A stretch of 64,000 nucleotides of DNA from Chloroflexota bacterium (lineage in GTDB: Bacteria > Chloroflexota > Limnocylindria > P2-11E): NCBI GenBank assembly GCA_021787445.1, contig JAJYLV010000002.1, positions 37,930 to 101,929 on the forward strand, read 5' to 3'. The notes below the pieces were generated by a model. The model was not told the origin of the DNA. It did not search any database and saw only the letters and a program-made list of their open reading frames with translations. Both the position numbers and the translations under genes were made by a program. This document shows, in pieces, positions 50,078 through 61,344 of this stretch. How positions within the stretch are numbered: position 1 is the stretch's first letter; each line of letters begins with the position of its first letter.

Positions 50078-50685
50078 TGGGAACGCACTTCCACGATCAG
50101 CCACCGGAGCACTGGGCGCCCCCCGTCTCGCTCGACCCGACGCCGGTGTGGAAGCAGTACATCGTCATCGGCGTCCTGCTCGTGGTCGCGCTCGTCGTCA
50201 TCGCGGTCGTGTCGGTGCCCGCGGTGATGCCGACGGTCGCCGCGCCGCCGGCCGTCGTGCCGGGCGGCCGTGCTGTCCTCCCGCGCGACTGGATCCCGCC
50301 CGTCGCGGGGTATCCCCACTACGTGGGGGCGCCGCTCCTCGACGACGCGCACGCGCTGTGGCTCGTGCAGCCGACGGCAGGCACCGTCCTAGCGGTCCGC
50401 GCGCGCTGGGCTCCGAGCGCCGGCGCTCCCGAGTGCGCGGTGGCCGCGTTCCCGAGCGGGATCGCCGACACCAGCGCGCCCATCGACCGCCGGCCGTTCT
50501 TCCGGGCCTGCCCGGCGCAGGGCTGGCTCTTCGGCCCCAGCGGCGAGCCGATCCACGCTCCACGCTCGCTGGCTCGATATCTTGTGTCCGTGACGACGGA
50601 CCGCGTCATCGTGAACATCAGCGACGAGATACCCAGCTCCGTGTGGACGCCGGCGCCGAGCGCGTCGCCGAGGGGGACGCCGTGA
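50077..50685 (+). CDS. Membrane-anchored protein with degenerate Rieske-like C-terminus
   Basis: Single TM helix; FRACPAQGWLFGPSGEPIHAPRSLARYLVSVTTDRVIVN resembles Rieske box II and following strands. Confidence 0.55.
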   Translation: MGTHFHDQPPEHWAPPVSLDPTPVWKQYIVIGVLLVVALVVIAVVSVPAVMPTVAAPPAVVPGGRAVLPRDWIPPVAGYPHYVGAPLLDDAHALWLVQPTAGTVLAVRARWAPSAGAPECAVAAFPSGIADTSAPIDRRPFFRACPAQGWLFGPSGEPIHAPRSLARYLVSVTTDRVIVNISDEIPSSVWTPAPSASPRGTP

Positions 50686-52145
50686 GCGTCGCGATGGGGC
50701 GCGCCTACGAGATCGTCATCGGGATCGAGACGCACGTCGAGCTGGGGACGCTGTCGAAGATGTTCTGCGGGTGCTCGGCGCGCTGGTTCGGCATGCCGCC
50801 GAACACGCTTGTGTGCCCGGTGTGCCTGGGCCTCCCCGGCGCCCTGCCCGTCCCGAACCGGCGCGCGATCGAGCTCGCGATGACGGCGGGCCTCGCGCTC
50901 CACTGCGAGGTTCCCGAGCACACGAAGTTCGACCGCAAGAACTACATGTACCCGGACCTCCCCAAGGGCTACCAGATCTCGCAGTACGACCTGCCGCTCA
51001 ACGTGAAGGGCTGGCTGGAGATCCCCGCGGACGGCGGCGGCACGAAGCGGGTCGGGATCATCCGCGCCCACCTCGAGGAGGACACCGGAAAGCTTCTCCA
51101 CGGGCAGGGCTACTCGCTCGTCGACTTCAACCGCTCCGGCGTCCCCCTGCTCGAGATCGTGAGCGCGCCCGACATGAGCTCGGTGACCGAGGCGCTCGCC
51201 TACGCCGAGGCGCTGCGCGAGATCGTCATCCATGCCGGCGTGTCCGAGTTCCGGCTCGAGGAGGGGGCCGCGCGCTTCGACACCAACGTCTCGATCCGCT
51301 TCCGTGAGGGCGGCGAGGTGCGCTGGCCGCCGCAGAGCGAGATCAAGAACCTCAACAGCCTGCGCGCCGTCGAGCAGGCGGCGACCTTCGAGGCGCAGCG
51401 CCTCTGGGACGACTGGCACGCGGGGGGCGAGATCCGCTCGCGCAGGGCGAAGATCACCGTCGGGTGGAGCCCCGAGACCGGGCGCACGTTCCTGCAGCGG
51501 CGCAAGGAGGAGGCCGAGGACTACCGCTACTTCCCCGAGCCGGACCTCGTCGCGCTCGCGCCGTCGCGGGAGACGGTCGCCACGATCCGATCGTCGCTGC
51601 CGGAGATGCCGAGCGAGCGCCGGGCGCGGCTAGCGTCGCAGCACGGCCTCTCCGACTACGACGCGCGCATCCTCGTCTCCGATCCCGCGCTCGCGGCTCT
51701 CTTCGAGGACGCGGTGGGCCTGGGGGCCGATCCGAAGGTGACGGCCAACTGGATCGGCGGCGAGACCCTCCGCCTCCTCCGCGAGCGCTCGGTGCGCGCG
51801 GCGGAGATCCCCTTCACCGCCGCGCAGCTCGCCCAGCTCGTCGGGCTCATCACGACGCGCGAGATCAGCGCGACGATCGCGAAGGACGTCTTCGCCGAGA
51901 TGTGGGCGAGCCGCACGGACCCCGCGGCCATCGTCGAGGAGAAGGGGCTGCGTCAGGTGTCCGACGAGGGCGCGCTCGGAGCCGTCGTCGACCAGGTGCT
52001 CGCGGCGCAGGCGAAGGCGGCGACCGACTACCGCGGCGGCAACAAGCGCGCGCTCGAGGCGCTCTTCGGCGCGGTCATGGGGCGCACGAAGGGGAAGGCC
52101 GACCCGCGCGTCGTGCGCCGGCTGCTCACGGAGAAGCTCGGCTAG
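50682..52145 (+). CDS. gatB: Asp-tRNA(Asn)/Glu-tRNA(Gln) amidotransferase subunit GatB
   Basis: YEIVIGIETHVELGTLSKMFCGCSARWFGMPPNTLVCPVCLGLPGALPVPN...KFDRKNYMYPDLPKGYQISQYD; GTGA overlap. Confidence 0.97.
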   Translation: MSVAMGRAYEIVIGIETHVELGTLSKMFCGCSARWFGMPPNTLVCPVCLGLPGALPVPNRRAIELAMTAGLALHCEVPEHTKFDRKNYMYPDLPKGYQISQYDLPLNVKGWLEIPADGGGTKRVGIIRAHLEEDTGKLLHGQGYSLVDFNRSGVPLLEIVSAPDMSSVTEALAYAEALREIVIHAGVSEFRLEEGAARFDTNVSIRFREGGEVRWPPQSEIKNLNSLRAVEQAATFEAQRLWDDWHAGGEIRSRRAKITVGWSPETGRTFLQRRKEEAEDYRYFPEPDLVALAPSRETVATIRSSLPEMPSERRARLASQHGLSDYDARILVSDPALAALFEDAVGLGADPKVTANWIGGETLRLLRERSVRAAEIPFTAAQLAQLVGLITTREISATIAKDVFAEMWASRTDPAAIVEEKGLRQVSDEGALGAVVDQVLAAQAKAATDYRGGNKRALEALFGAVMGRTKGKADPRVVRRLLTEKLG

Positions 52146-52378
52146 CGCGACCACTGGCGCGCGAACTTCCGCCCGCTCGCGTCGAGGTCGGTCAGCGCGC
52201 GGTCCACGTCGGCTGTCACCCCGTGACGACTGAAGTACGCGGCCAGCGACGCGACGTCGCGGCGGAGCAGGTCGAGCGCGGCGGGGTGCGTCACCGCGTC
52301 GAACGTCTGCGACAGGTCGATGACGACCGCGCGCTCCCGCCACCACGGCACGTTGTAGCCGACGATCCGCGACGGCAT
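52142..52378 (-). pseudogene. Short protein resembling the C-terminal part of a RIO-type kinase; probable remnant
   Basis: GYNVPWWRERAVVIDLSQTFDAVTHPAALDLLRRDVASLAAYFSRHGV resembles RIO1 ...YNVLYxxGxxxxIDFPQAVDxxxNPxAxxLLxRDVxNixxYFxRxGV. Confidence 0.45.
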
Positions 52379-52414
52379 GCCGCGCGCATGGGTGGCGTCA
52401 ACAGGGACGGCTGA

Positions 52415-53023
52415 TCAGGGGATCGTCGGCGGGATCCCCAGCGACTCCCAGAGGTAGAGCGACGCGATCGTGCGATAGGGTCGCCACGGCTCCGCCAGCG
52501 ACTCGAGCTTCGCCGCATCCGGGAGCGGGATGCGATAGGCGCGCTCCACCGCGCGGCGCAGGCCCAGATCGCCGACCGGGAGGACGTCGGGGCGGCGCAG
52601 GTGGAACATGAGGAACATGTCGGCCGTCCAGCGGCCGAGCCCCTTCACCTCGGTGATCGCGTCGCGCACGCCCTCGTCGTCGAGCCGCCGGATCCGGCGC
52701 GCATCGAGCGTCCCGTCCCGGAAGCGCCGCGCCAGATCGCGCGTGTACGCGATCTTCGTCCCCGACAGGCCGCACCTCCGCAGGGTCGTCTCCCGCATCC
52801 GCAGCAGCTCCTGCGGCGTCGGCGACGAGCCCCCGTTGGCATCGACGACGCGCCCGAAGATCGCGCGCGCGGCGTGTACCGAGAGCTGCTGGCCGACGAT
52901 AGAGCGCAGGAGCGACCCGAACGCTTCCTTCGGCCGCCCGCGCGTCCACTGCCCGACGCCGAGCGGTCCGACGCTGTCGATGACCCCGCGCAGTACCGCG
53001 TCACGCCGGCGCAGGTGGGACAC
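52415..53023 (-). CDS. DNA-3-methyladenine glycosylase (AlkA-like, HhH-GPD)
   Basis: SLLRSIVGQQLSVHAARAIFGRV; ITEVKGLGRWTADMFLMFHLRRPDVLPVGDLGLRRAV. Confidence 0.93.
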   Translation of the reverse strand: MSHLRRRDAVLRGVIDSVGPLGVGQWTRGRPKEAFGSLLRSIVGQQLSVHAARAIFGRVVDANGGSSPTPQELLRMRETTLRRCGLSGTKIAYTRDLARRFRDGTLDARRIRRLDDEGVRDAITEVKGLGRWTADMFLMFHLRRPDVLPVGDLGLRRAVERAYRIPLPDAAKLESLAEPWRPYRTIASLYLWESLGIPPTIP

Positions 53024-53057
53024 GGGAAGGCGCTGACGCCAGGTCCGCGCCGACGCC

Positions 53058-54647
<1,590 letters not shown>

Positions 54648-54719
54648 GGGTGATCCGTATCCTACAAAGCGAATGACGCCGGAACGCACCGGTTCCGCAT
54701 GGCGCAAGGTCGCGGCCCG

Positions 54720-56573
54720 ATGAGCGGCGCGCTCCTCGGCGGGACGACGTTCGCAGCGGTCGGTCTCCTCTTCCTGTTGACGGCGATACGCGTGTTCACG
54801 TCCACGCTCTATCAGTCGCTCTTCGGCGCCGTTCCGAACGACACGGTCGGCGCGATCGCGCTGGGCGTCTTCGCCGCGTCGATCCTCGCCGTCGTCGCGG
54901 CGTGGCGCCTCGGTCCGCGCGGTTCGGTCGCGCTCTCGGGCACGCTCCTCGCCGGCGGGACGCTGCTGGCGACGGCGTCGCACTCCGACCGCGCGGTGAT
55001 CGTCCTCGCCGCGGTCGCGGTCATCGGCGGGACGTGGTGGGTCGCGCTGGTGCAGAGCGCACGCGGGCCATCGGGCACGTCGCCGTTCGTGATCGCCCTT
55101 CCGCTCGCCCTCGTCCTCGATCTCGCGCTGCGCGCCGCCTTCCGGACGGAGATGGTCGTCGAGCTCACGCCGGCCGTCGCGCTCCTCCTCGCCGCCGTCG
55201 CGACGCTCGTATTCCTCGCGGCCGGCCTGGCCTGGGCGAGCGGCGAGCGGCAGTGGACGTCGCCGGGAGGGCGCGGAGCGATCGCGCTGTTCGCGATCCC
55301 GGCGCTCCTGCTCCTGTCGGAGCTCGTCGGCGCGGACCCGGGCGAAGCGGCGGGCGCGGGTGGTCTCGACCGCGGGCCGCAGCCCGCGGGCACGTGGTAC
55401 GTCGTCGCCGCCCTGCTCGGTCTCGGCATGACGACGGGCGCGCTCCTCCTCGCCCGGCGCCGGCCACCGCCGCGCTTCAGCGCGCTCATCCTCGTCTTCG
55501 CGGGGTCATTGCTGCTCTGGTCACATCTGCCGGTCGCCGCGACGATCGGGGCGGCGATCGTCGCGGTCGGCACGTTCGCCGGGGCGTCGATCCTCGCGGA
55601 CACCGCGGCGCGGCCCGCCCGCGGCCCGGCCGTCGGCGCGGTCGCGCTCGCTCTCGGGTGGGTCGCCTTCGTCGCGATCGCGTTCGTCTACTACGCGTAC
55701 TACGCGCCGGGCGCCGTATCGTTCGTGGCCGTCGCCATCGTGGTCGTCGGTCTCCTTGCGGCCGTCCCGCTTCCGACGCCGCGCTTCGGGATCCCGGGCA
55801 TCGTCATCGTCGGGCTTCTCGGGATCGCCGTCCCCAGCGTTGCCCTCCTCACGCCGCCGAGCGTCTCCCGCGCCGAGCCGCGCTCGGCGTTCCGCCTGAT
55901 GACGTACAACGTCCATCAGGGGTTCGACCTCGGGAACACGCCCTCCGTGGAGAGGCTCGCCGACGTCATCGCCGCCGAGGATCCCGACGTCGTCGTCCTG
56001 GAGGAGGTCGTCCGCGGCTGGATGATCGACGACCAGCATGACGTCCTCACGATCCTGTCCGAGCGTCTCGGGATGCCCTACGTGTTCGGCCCGGAGATCG
56101 GGGATGCCTTCGGCGACGCCATCCTGTCGCGGCTGCCGATGACCGACGTCACGGTGATCCACTTCCCGCGCGAGCCCGAGATCAAGCACCAGCCGCGGGG
56201 CGCGATCCTCCTGACGGTCGGCGGGGTCCGCCTCATCGGCACGCACCTCGACGAGTTCGACAGCGCGACCGAGATCCGCCAGCGGCAGGTCGCGACGATC
56301 CTCGCGGCCTGGCATGGGACGCGGCCGGCGATCGTCGCCGGCGACCTGAACGCGCGGCCCGGCGCGGCAGAGCTCCAGCTCCTCGCCGACGCAGGCTTCC
56401 GCGACCTCGCGAAGGACGACGGCGCCGACCAGCCGACGTTCCCCTCCGACCATCCGACGGAGCGGATCGACTACGTGTGGGGCATCGGCGTCGTGGGGTC
56501 GCAAGCGCACACAGTGGCGTCGACCGCGTCGGATCACCGCGCCGTCGTGATCAACGTCACGCGCTCGCCCTAG
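54720..56573 (+). CDS. Multi-TM protein with C-terminal endonuclease/exonuclease/phosphatase domain
   Basis: About 12 hydrophobic helices, then [40 protein letters not shown]...[13 protein letters not shown]...[15 protein letters not shown]...ASDHRAVV. Confidence 0.9.
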   Translation: MSGALLGGTTFAAVGLLFLLTAIRVFTSTLYQSLFGAVPNDTVGAIALGVFAASILAVVAAWRLGPRGSVALSGTLLAGGTLLATASHSDRAVIVLAAVAVIGGTWWVALVQSARGPSGTSPFVIALPLALVLDLALRAAFRTEMVVELTPAVALLLAAVATLVFLAAGLAWASGERQWTSPGGRGAIALFAIPALLLLSELVGADPGEAAGAGGLDRGPQPAGTWYVVAALLGLGMTTGALLLARRRPPPRFSALILVFAGSLLLWSHLPVAATIGAAIVAVGTFAGASILADTAARPARGPAVGAVALALGWVAFVAIAFVYYAYYAPGAVSFVAVAIVVVGLLAAVPLPTPRFGIPGIVIVGLLGIAVPSVALLTPPSVSRAEPRSAFRLMTYNVHQGFDLGNTPSVERLADVIAAEDPDVVVLEEVVRGWMIDDQHDVLTILSERLGMPYVFGPEIGDAFGDAILSRLPMTDVTVIHFPREPEIKHQPRGAILLTVGGVRLIGTHLDEFDSATEIRQRQVATILAAWHGTRPAIVAGDLNARPGAAELQLLADAGFRDLAKDDGADQPTFPSDHPTERIDYVWGIGVVGSQAHTVASTASDHRAVVINVTRSP

Positions 56574-56822
56574 TCGGCGAAGGACCGCTCCGGCGGCCCC
56601 CTTCGTCGATGGTCGCGCCATGGAGCGTGACGATCGTGCCGTCGTCCAGGTCGGCGAGGGGCCGGTCCTCGGCGGCCAGCGTTCCTGCACGGCGTTCGAG
56701 GTCCACGGCAAGCAGGGAGATGGCCCCGGCCTGGCCCGCCTGCTCCTTCTTTGCGCTGAGGCGGCGCCGATACACTGGGCTCACCGCGGCGCTTCCTCCG
56801 CGGCGGTACGAGGGAGGGCGCT

Positions 56823-59800
56823 ACGCCGCAGTTCGTCCACCTGCATACCCACAGCGAGTTCTCGCTGCTGGATGGCCTCTCGCGGATCAACGACCTCGTC
56901 GCGCGCGCGAAGGAGCTCGGGATGCCCGCGCTCGCGCTCACCGATCACGGTGCGCTGTACGGTGCCATCGACCTGTACGTCGCGGCGAAGGACGCCGGGA
57001 TCAAGCCCATCATCGGCGTCGAGACGTACGTCGCGCGCGGCAGCCGCTTCGACCGCGACGCGCGGATCGAGGGCCACGGTCGGCCGTTCCACCTCGTCCT
57101 CCTCGCCAAGGACTTCGACGGCTACCAGGCGCTCGTCCAGCTGGTGACGGCGGCGCACCTCGAGGGCTACTACTACCGGCCACGGATCGACAGAGAGCTC
57201 ATCCGGCAGAACGCGGGGCACCTCGTCGCGCTCTCGGCGTGCCTTCAGGGCGAGGTCGCGCGCGCGCTGCAGGAGGAGGGGCTCGACGCTGCCGTCGGCG
57301 TCGCGAAGGAGCACCGCGAGATGTTCGGGGAGGGCAACTACTTCCTCGAGCTGATGGACCACGGCATCGCCGAGGAGGCGCAGGTCTCCGAGGGGATCCG
57401 CGCGGTGTCGCGCCGCACCGGGATCCCGCTCGTCGTCACGAACGACCTCCACTACGTCAACGCCGAGGATGCCGAGGCACAGGACGTCATGGTCTGCATC
57501 CAGAGCGGGAAGACGATCGACACGCAGGACCGTCTCAAGATGATCGACCACCCCGAGCTGTGGATGAAGAGCGGCGATCAGATGGCGGCGCTCTTCCCGA
57601 ACGACGGCGAGGCGATCGAGAACACGCTGCGCATCGCCGATATGGTGGACATCGACCTCCCGCTGGGGCAGGTCCGCCTGCCGCGCTTCCCGCTCTCCGA
57701 GGGGAGGACCGCGGACGAGCAGCTGCGGGCGATGGCCGAAGCGGGCGTCGCGCGGAAGTACGGATCGGTCACGCCAGAGCTGCGTTCACGCCTCGAGCAC
57801 GAGCTCAACATCATCCAGAAGACCGGATACTCGGGATACATCCTCATCGTCCAGGACTTCATCCGCTTCGCGAAGGAGCAGGGGATCCTCACCGCGGTCC
57901 GCGGCTCCGCCGGCGGCTCGCTCGTCACGTACGCGATCGACCTCACCGACATCGACCCGATCCGCTACGGGCTCATCTTCGATCGCTTCCTCAACCTCGA
58001 GCGCTTCACGCAGCCCGACATCGACGTCGATTTCGAGGACGACCGCCGCGACGAGGTCATCGCGTACGTGTCCCAGAAGTACGGCGCCGACCGCGTCGCG
58101 CAGATCGGGACGTTCAACACGATGCTCGCGCGCGCGGCCGTGCGCGACGTCGCACGCGTTCTCGGGATGCCGTACGGCGAGGCCGACCGCGTCGCGAAGA
58201 CGATCCCGTTCGGCTCGAGCCTCGCCGACGCGCGCGAGATGGTCGGCGAGCTCAAGCAGCTCGCCGAGGAGCCGCACGTCGTCCGCCTCCTCGACCTCGC
58301 CGAGAAGGTCGAGGGGCTCGTGCGGTCGACCGGGACGCACGCCGCCGGCGTCGTCATCACCCGCGATCCGCTCACCGAGCTCGTGCCGCTCGAGCGGTCG
58401 AAGGGCAAGGCCGACGCCATCCAGACCCAGTTCGAGGACAAGGCGCTCGAGAAGCTGGGTGTCCTCAAGTTCGACTTCCTCGGGCTGGCGAACCTCACCA
58501 TCCTCGACCGCGCGCTCGAGCTCATCCATGAGAAGCGCGGCGTGACGATCAGGCGCGAGGAGATCCCCCTCGACGACGCGAAGACCTTCGAGCTGCTCGC
58601 GTCGGGCGAGACGACGGGGATGTTCCAGCTCGAGTCCGCGGGCATGCGGCGCCACATCAAGGACCTCAAGCCGGACCGCGTCGAGGACGTCATGGCGATG
58701 GTCGCGCTCTTCCGCCCGGGCCCGATGGAGTGGATCCCGACGTACATCCGCCGCAAGCGCGGTCAGGAGCCGATCACGTACGACCATCCCGCGCTCGAGC
58801 CCGTCCTCAAGGGGACGTACGGCGTCATGGTCTACCAGGAGGACGTCATGGCGGTGACCCAGGCGCTCGCCGGGTTCTCGCTGGCCGAGGCCGACGTCCT
58901 CTGCTACACGATCCGAAAGAAGATCCGCGAGAAGCTCGACGCGCAGAAGACGAAGTTCATGGCCGGCGCGCACAAGCAGGGCGTGCCGATGGACGTCATC
59001 GAGAAGGTGTGGGCGAACTTCGAGCCCTTCGCGCGCTACGGGTTCAACCGGGCGCACGCCGCCATCTACGGGATGATCGCGTACCACACGGCGTACCTGA
59101 AGGCGAACTACACGGCGGAGTACATGACCGCGGTGCTCTCGACCGAGATGGGGTCTCCGGAGCGGATCGCTATCGCCGTCGCGGAGTGCCGACGCCTCGG
59201 GATCGACGTCCTCCCGCCGGACATCAACGCGAGCGACCTCGGTTTCGCGGTGGACGGGAACACGATCCGCTTCGGCCTCGGCGCGGTGAAGAACGTCGGC
59301 CAGGGCGCGGTCGAGACGATCGTCGAGGCGCGGCGCGCGGGCGCGCCGTTCCGCTCGCTCGACGGCCTCTGCCAGCGCGTCGACCTGCAGCGCGTCAACA
59401 AGCGGGTGCTCGAGTCGCTCATCAAGTGCGGCGCGTGCGACGCGTTCGGTCCTCGCCTTGCCCAGATGGACAAGCTCGACGCCGTCCTCTCGACCGCCCA
59501 GCGCGAGCAGAAGGACCGCGCGAGCGGCCAGGTCGGCCTGTTCGACCTGTTCGCGGCCGTGCCCGACGGCGGGAGGATCGAGGGCCCCGAGGCGCCGCGG
59601 CGTGAGCTCCTGGGGTGGGAGAAGGAGCTCCTCGGGATCTACCTCTCGCAGCACCCGCTCCAGGAGTACAGCCAGCGGCTTCCGCCTGACCTCGTCGTCA
59701 CCTACCTCGCCGAGCTCCGCGAGGCTGGCGACGACCTCGTCACCGTCGCGTGCGTCGTGACGAGCGCGCGGAAGCACGTCACGAAGAACAAGCAGCTCAT

Positions 59801-60419
59801 GCTCTTCGCCCAGGTCGAGGACCTCACCGGGTCCGCCGAGGTGACCGTCTTCCCGCGCACCTACGAGGCGACGAGCGGCGTGTGGGCTTCCGACGAGATC
59901 CTCCTCGTCCTCGCGCGTGTCGAGCAGCGCGACGACGCCGCGCAGCTGCTGTGCGAGCACGCGGTCCGCTTCGACGAGGCGGGGATCGCCGAGATCCGCG
60001 CGAAGACGGAGGAGCGTCGCGTGTTCCTCGCGCGTAAGCAGAAGTGGTCGGGCAACGGCGGCGCGTACCGCGTGAACGGCAGCGGGAATGGCAATGGGAA
60101 CGCCGGATACGCCAATGGGAACGGCCGGACCGAGGCGCCGTCACCACCCCTCCCGACACCGGCGTCGGCGGCGCCCCCGATCCTCGTGCGCTTCCGCGCC
60201 GCGCTCGACTACGAGCGTTCGATCGCCCTGTTCCAGCGCATCCAGGGCGTCCTCGACCAGCATCCAGGCGCCTCACCCGTCGCGCTCGAGCTTCCGCGTG
60301 CTCAGGGGATGCCCCAGCGCGTACGCACCTCGTTCCGGGCGGAGGCGAGCGAGGACCTGGCCGCCGCGATCGAGCGCGAGGTGGGCGACGTCGTCGAGGT
60401 GGTCGTCGGGGCCGACTAG
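56823..60419 (+). CDS. dnaE: DNA polymerase III alpha subunit, apparent ACG start
   Basis: (T)PQFVHLHTHSEFSLLDGLSRINDLVARAKELGMPALALTDHGALYGAIDLY; PDIDVDFEDDRRDEVIAYV; first ATG in frame only at 56922. Confidence 0.96.
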   Translation, partial: TPQFVHLHTHSEFSLLDGLSRINDLVARAKELGMPALALTDHGALYGAIDLYVAAKDAGIKPIIGVETYVARGSRFDRDARIEGHGRPFHLVLLAKDFDGYQALVQLVTAAHLEGYYYRPRIDRELIRQNAGHLVALSACLQGEVARALQEEGLDAAVGVAKEHREMFGEGNYFLELMDHGIAEEAQVSEGIRAVSRRTGIPLVVTNDLHYVNAEDAEAQDVMVCIQSGKTIDTQDRLKMIDHPELWMKSGDQMAALFPNDGEAIENTLRIADMVDIDLPLGQVRLPRFPLSEGRTADEQLRAMAEAGVARKYGSVTPELRSRLEHELNIIQKTGYSGYILIVQDFIRFAKEQGILTAVRGSAGGSLVTYAIDLTDIDPIRYGLIFDRFLNLERFTQPDIDVDFEDDRRDEVIAYVSQKYGADRVAQIGTFNTMLARAAVRDVARVLGMPYGEADRVAKTIPFGSSLADAREMVGELKQLAEEPHVVRLLDLAEKVEGLVRSTGTHAAGVVITRDPLTELVPLERSKGKADAIQTQFEDKALEKLGVLKFDFLGLANLTILDRALELIHEKRGVTIRREEIPLDDAKTFELLASGETTGMFQLESAGMRRHIKDLKPDRVEDVMAMVALFRPGPMEWIPTYIRRKRGQEPITYDHPALEPVLKGTYGVMVYQEDVMAVTQALAGFSLAEADVLCYTIRKKIREKLDAQKTKFMAGAHKQGVPMDVIEKVWANFEPFARYGFNRAHAAIYGMIAYHTAYLKANYTAEYMTAVLSTEMGSPERIAIAVAECRRLGIDVLPPDINASDLGFAVDGNTIRFGLGAVKNVGQGAVETIVEARRAGAPFRSLDGLCQRVDLQRVNKRVLESLIKCGACDAFGPRLAQMDKLDAVLSTAQREQKDRASGQVGLFDLFAAVPDGGRIEGPEAPRRELLGWEKELLGIYLSQHPLQEYSQRLPPDLVVTYLAELREAGDDLVTVACVVTSARKHVTKNKQLMLFAQVEDLTGSAEVTVFPRTYEATSGVWASDEILLVLARVEQRDDAAQLLCEHAVRFDEAGIAEIRAKTEERRVFLARKQKWSGNGGAYRVNGSGNGNGNAGYANGNGRTEAPSPPLPTPASAAPPILVRFRAALDYERSIALFQRIQGVLDQHPGASPVALELPRAQGMPQRVRTSFRAEASEDLAAAIEREVGDVVEVVVGAD

Positions 60420-60467
60420 CTCGCCCGCCGCGTACCCCTCCCGCGCGCGCGGTGTCATGCTCGCGGC

Positions 60468-61235
60468 ATGCAGTCGCGGTCCGCGGCCTCGCCGCCCGAG
60501 TCCGACCTCGCCGAGGCGGTCCGCCGCGTCGAAGAGGAGAAGGAGGAGTTCCTCTCCATCGTCGCGCACGAGCTGAAGACGCCGCTCACCCCGCTCAAGA
60601 GCGTGGCTCAGCTCCTTCGCCTGCGGCTCGCGCGCGCACGTCGCGGCGAGCGCGAGCTGGACCTCGATTCGCTGGAGACGAACCTCGCGACGATCGAGCG
60701 CCAGGTGGACCGGATGGACCGCCTCGTCACCGACCTGCTCGAGGTCTCGCGCATCGGGCGCGACCGGCTCGAGCTGATCCTCGAACGCGTCGACATCGCC
60801 TCGCTCGTCCGCGACGTCGTCCAGAGGTGGACCGAGGCCACGGCGGAGGAGGGGCGTCACCGCCTCGAGCTCGAGGCGCCGCCGAGCCTCGAGGTGACGG
60901 CGGACCGGCAGCGCGTCGACCAGATCCTCGTGAACCTCGTCGGGAACGCGGTGAAGTACTCGCCACACGGCGGCGCCGTGCACCTCCGTCTCGAAGAACG
61001 ACCCGGCGAGGTGGTCTTCACCGTCCGCGACGGCGGCATCGGCCTCGCGGAGGACGAGATCGCTCTTGTCGGCCGCGAGCCCTTCGTCCGGGGGCGCCGT
61101 GCGCACGGGTTCGCCGGCGTCGGTGTCGGCCTGTACCTGTCGCGGCTCGTCGCCGAGCGCCACGGCGGTCGCGTCGAGATCGAGAGCGAGGGCGAGGACA
61201 AGGGGACGACGGCGCGGTTGATCCTGCCGCGCTAG
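60468..61235 (+). CDS. Sensor histidine kinase (HisKA and HATPase_c)
   Basis: EEFLSIVAHELKTPLTPLKSVAQLL; DQILVNLVGNAVKYSPHGGAV; GVGLYLSRLVAERHGGRVEIES. Confidence 0.93.
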   Translation: MQSRSAASPPESDLAEAVRRVEEEKEEFLSIVAHELKTPLTPLKSVAQLLRLRLARARRGERELDLDSLETNLATIERQVDRMDRLVTDLLEVSRIGRDRLELILERVDIASLVRDVVQRWTEATAEEGRHRLELEAPPSLEVTADRQRVDQILVNLVGNAVKYSPHGGAVHLRLEERPGEVVFTVRDGGIGLAEDEIALVGREPFVRGRRAHGFAGVGVGLYLSRLVAERHGGRVEIESEGEDKGTTARLILPR

Positions 61236-61239
61236 CGGG

Positions 61240-61323
61240 TGCCGGAGGAGGGACTCGAACCCTCACGGGCTTGCGCCCACGGGTGTTTGGGACCCGATCG
61301 GCTACCGATTTCGACACTCCGGC
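61240..61323 (-). tRNA. tRNA-Leu (anticodon CAA), class II variable arm, C at position 33
   Basis: RC: GCCGGAG TG TCG..CGA T CGGGT CCCAAAC ACCCG, variable arm GGGC-GCAA-GCCC, T-arm GAGGG TTCGAGT CCCTC, acceptor CTCCGGC, A73; CCA not encoded. Confidence 0.88.
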
Positions 61324-61344
61324 GCGACGTCGATTGTGACAGGA

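Noticed and set aside
57786-59960. 724-aa minus-strand ORF opposite dnaE
   Set aside because: Shadow ORF with no recognisable domain
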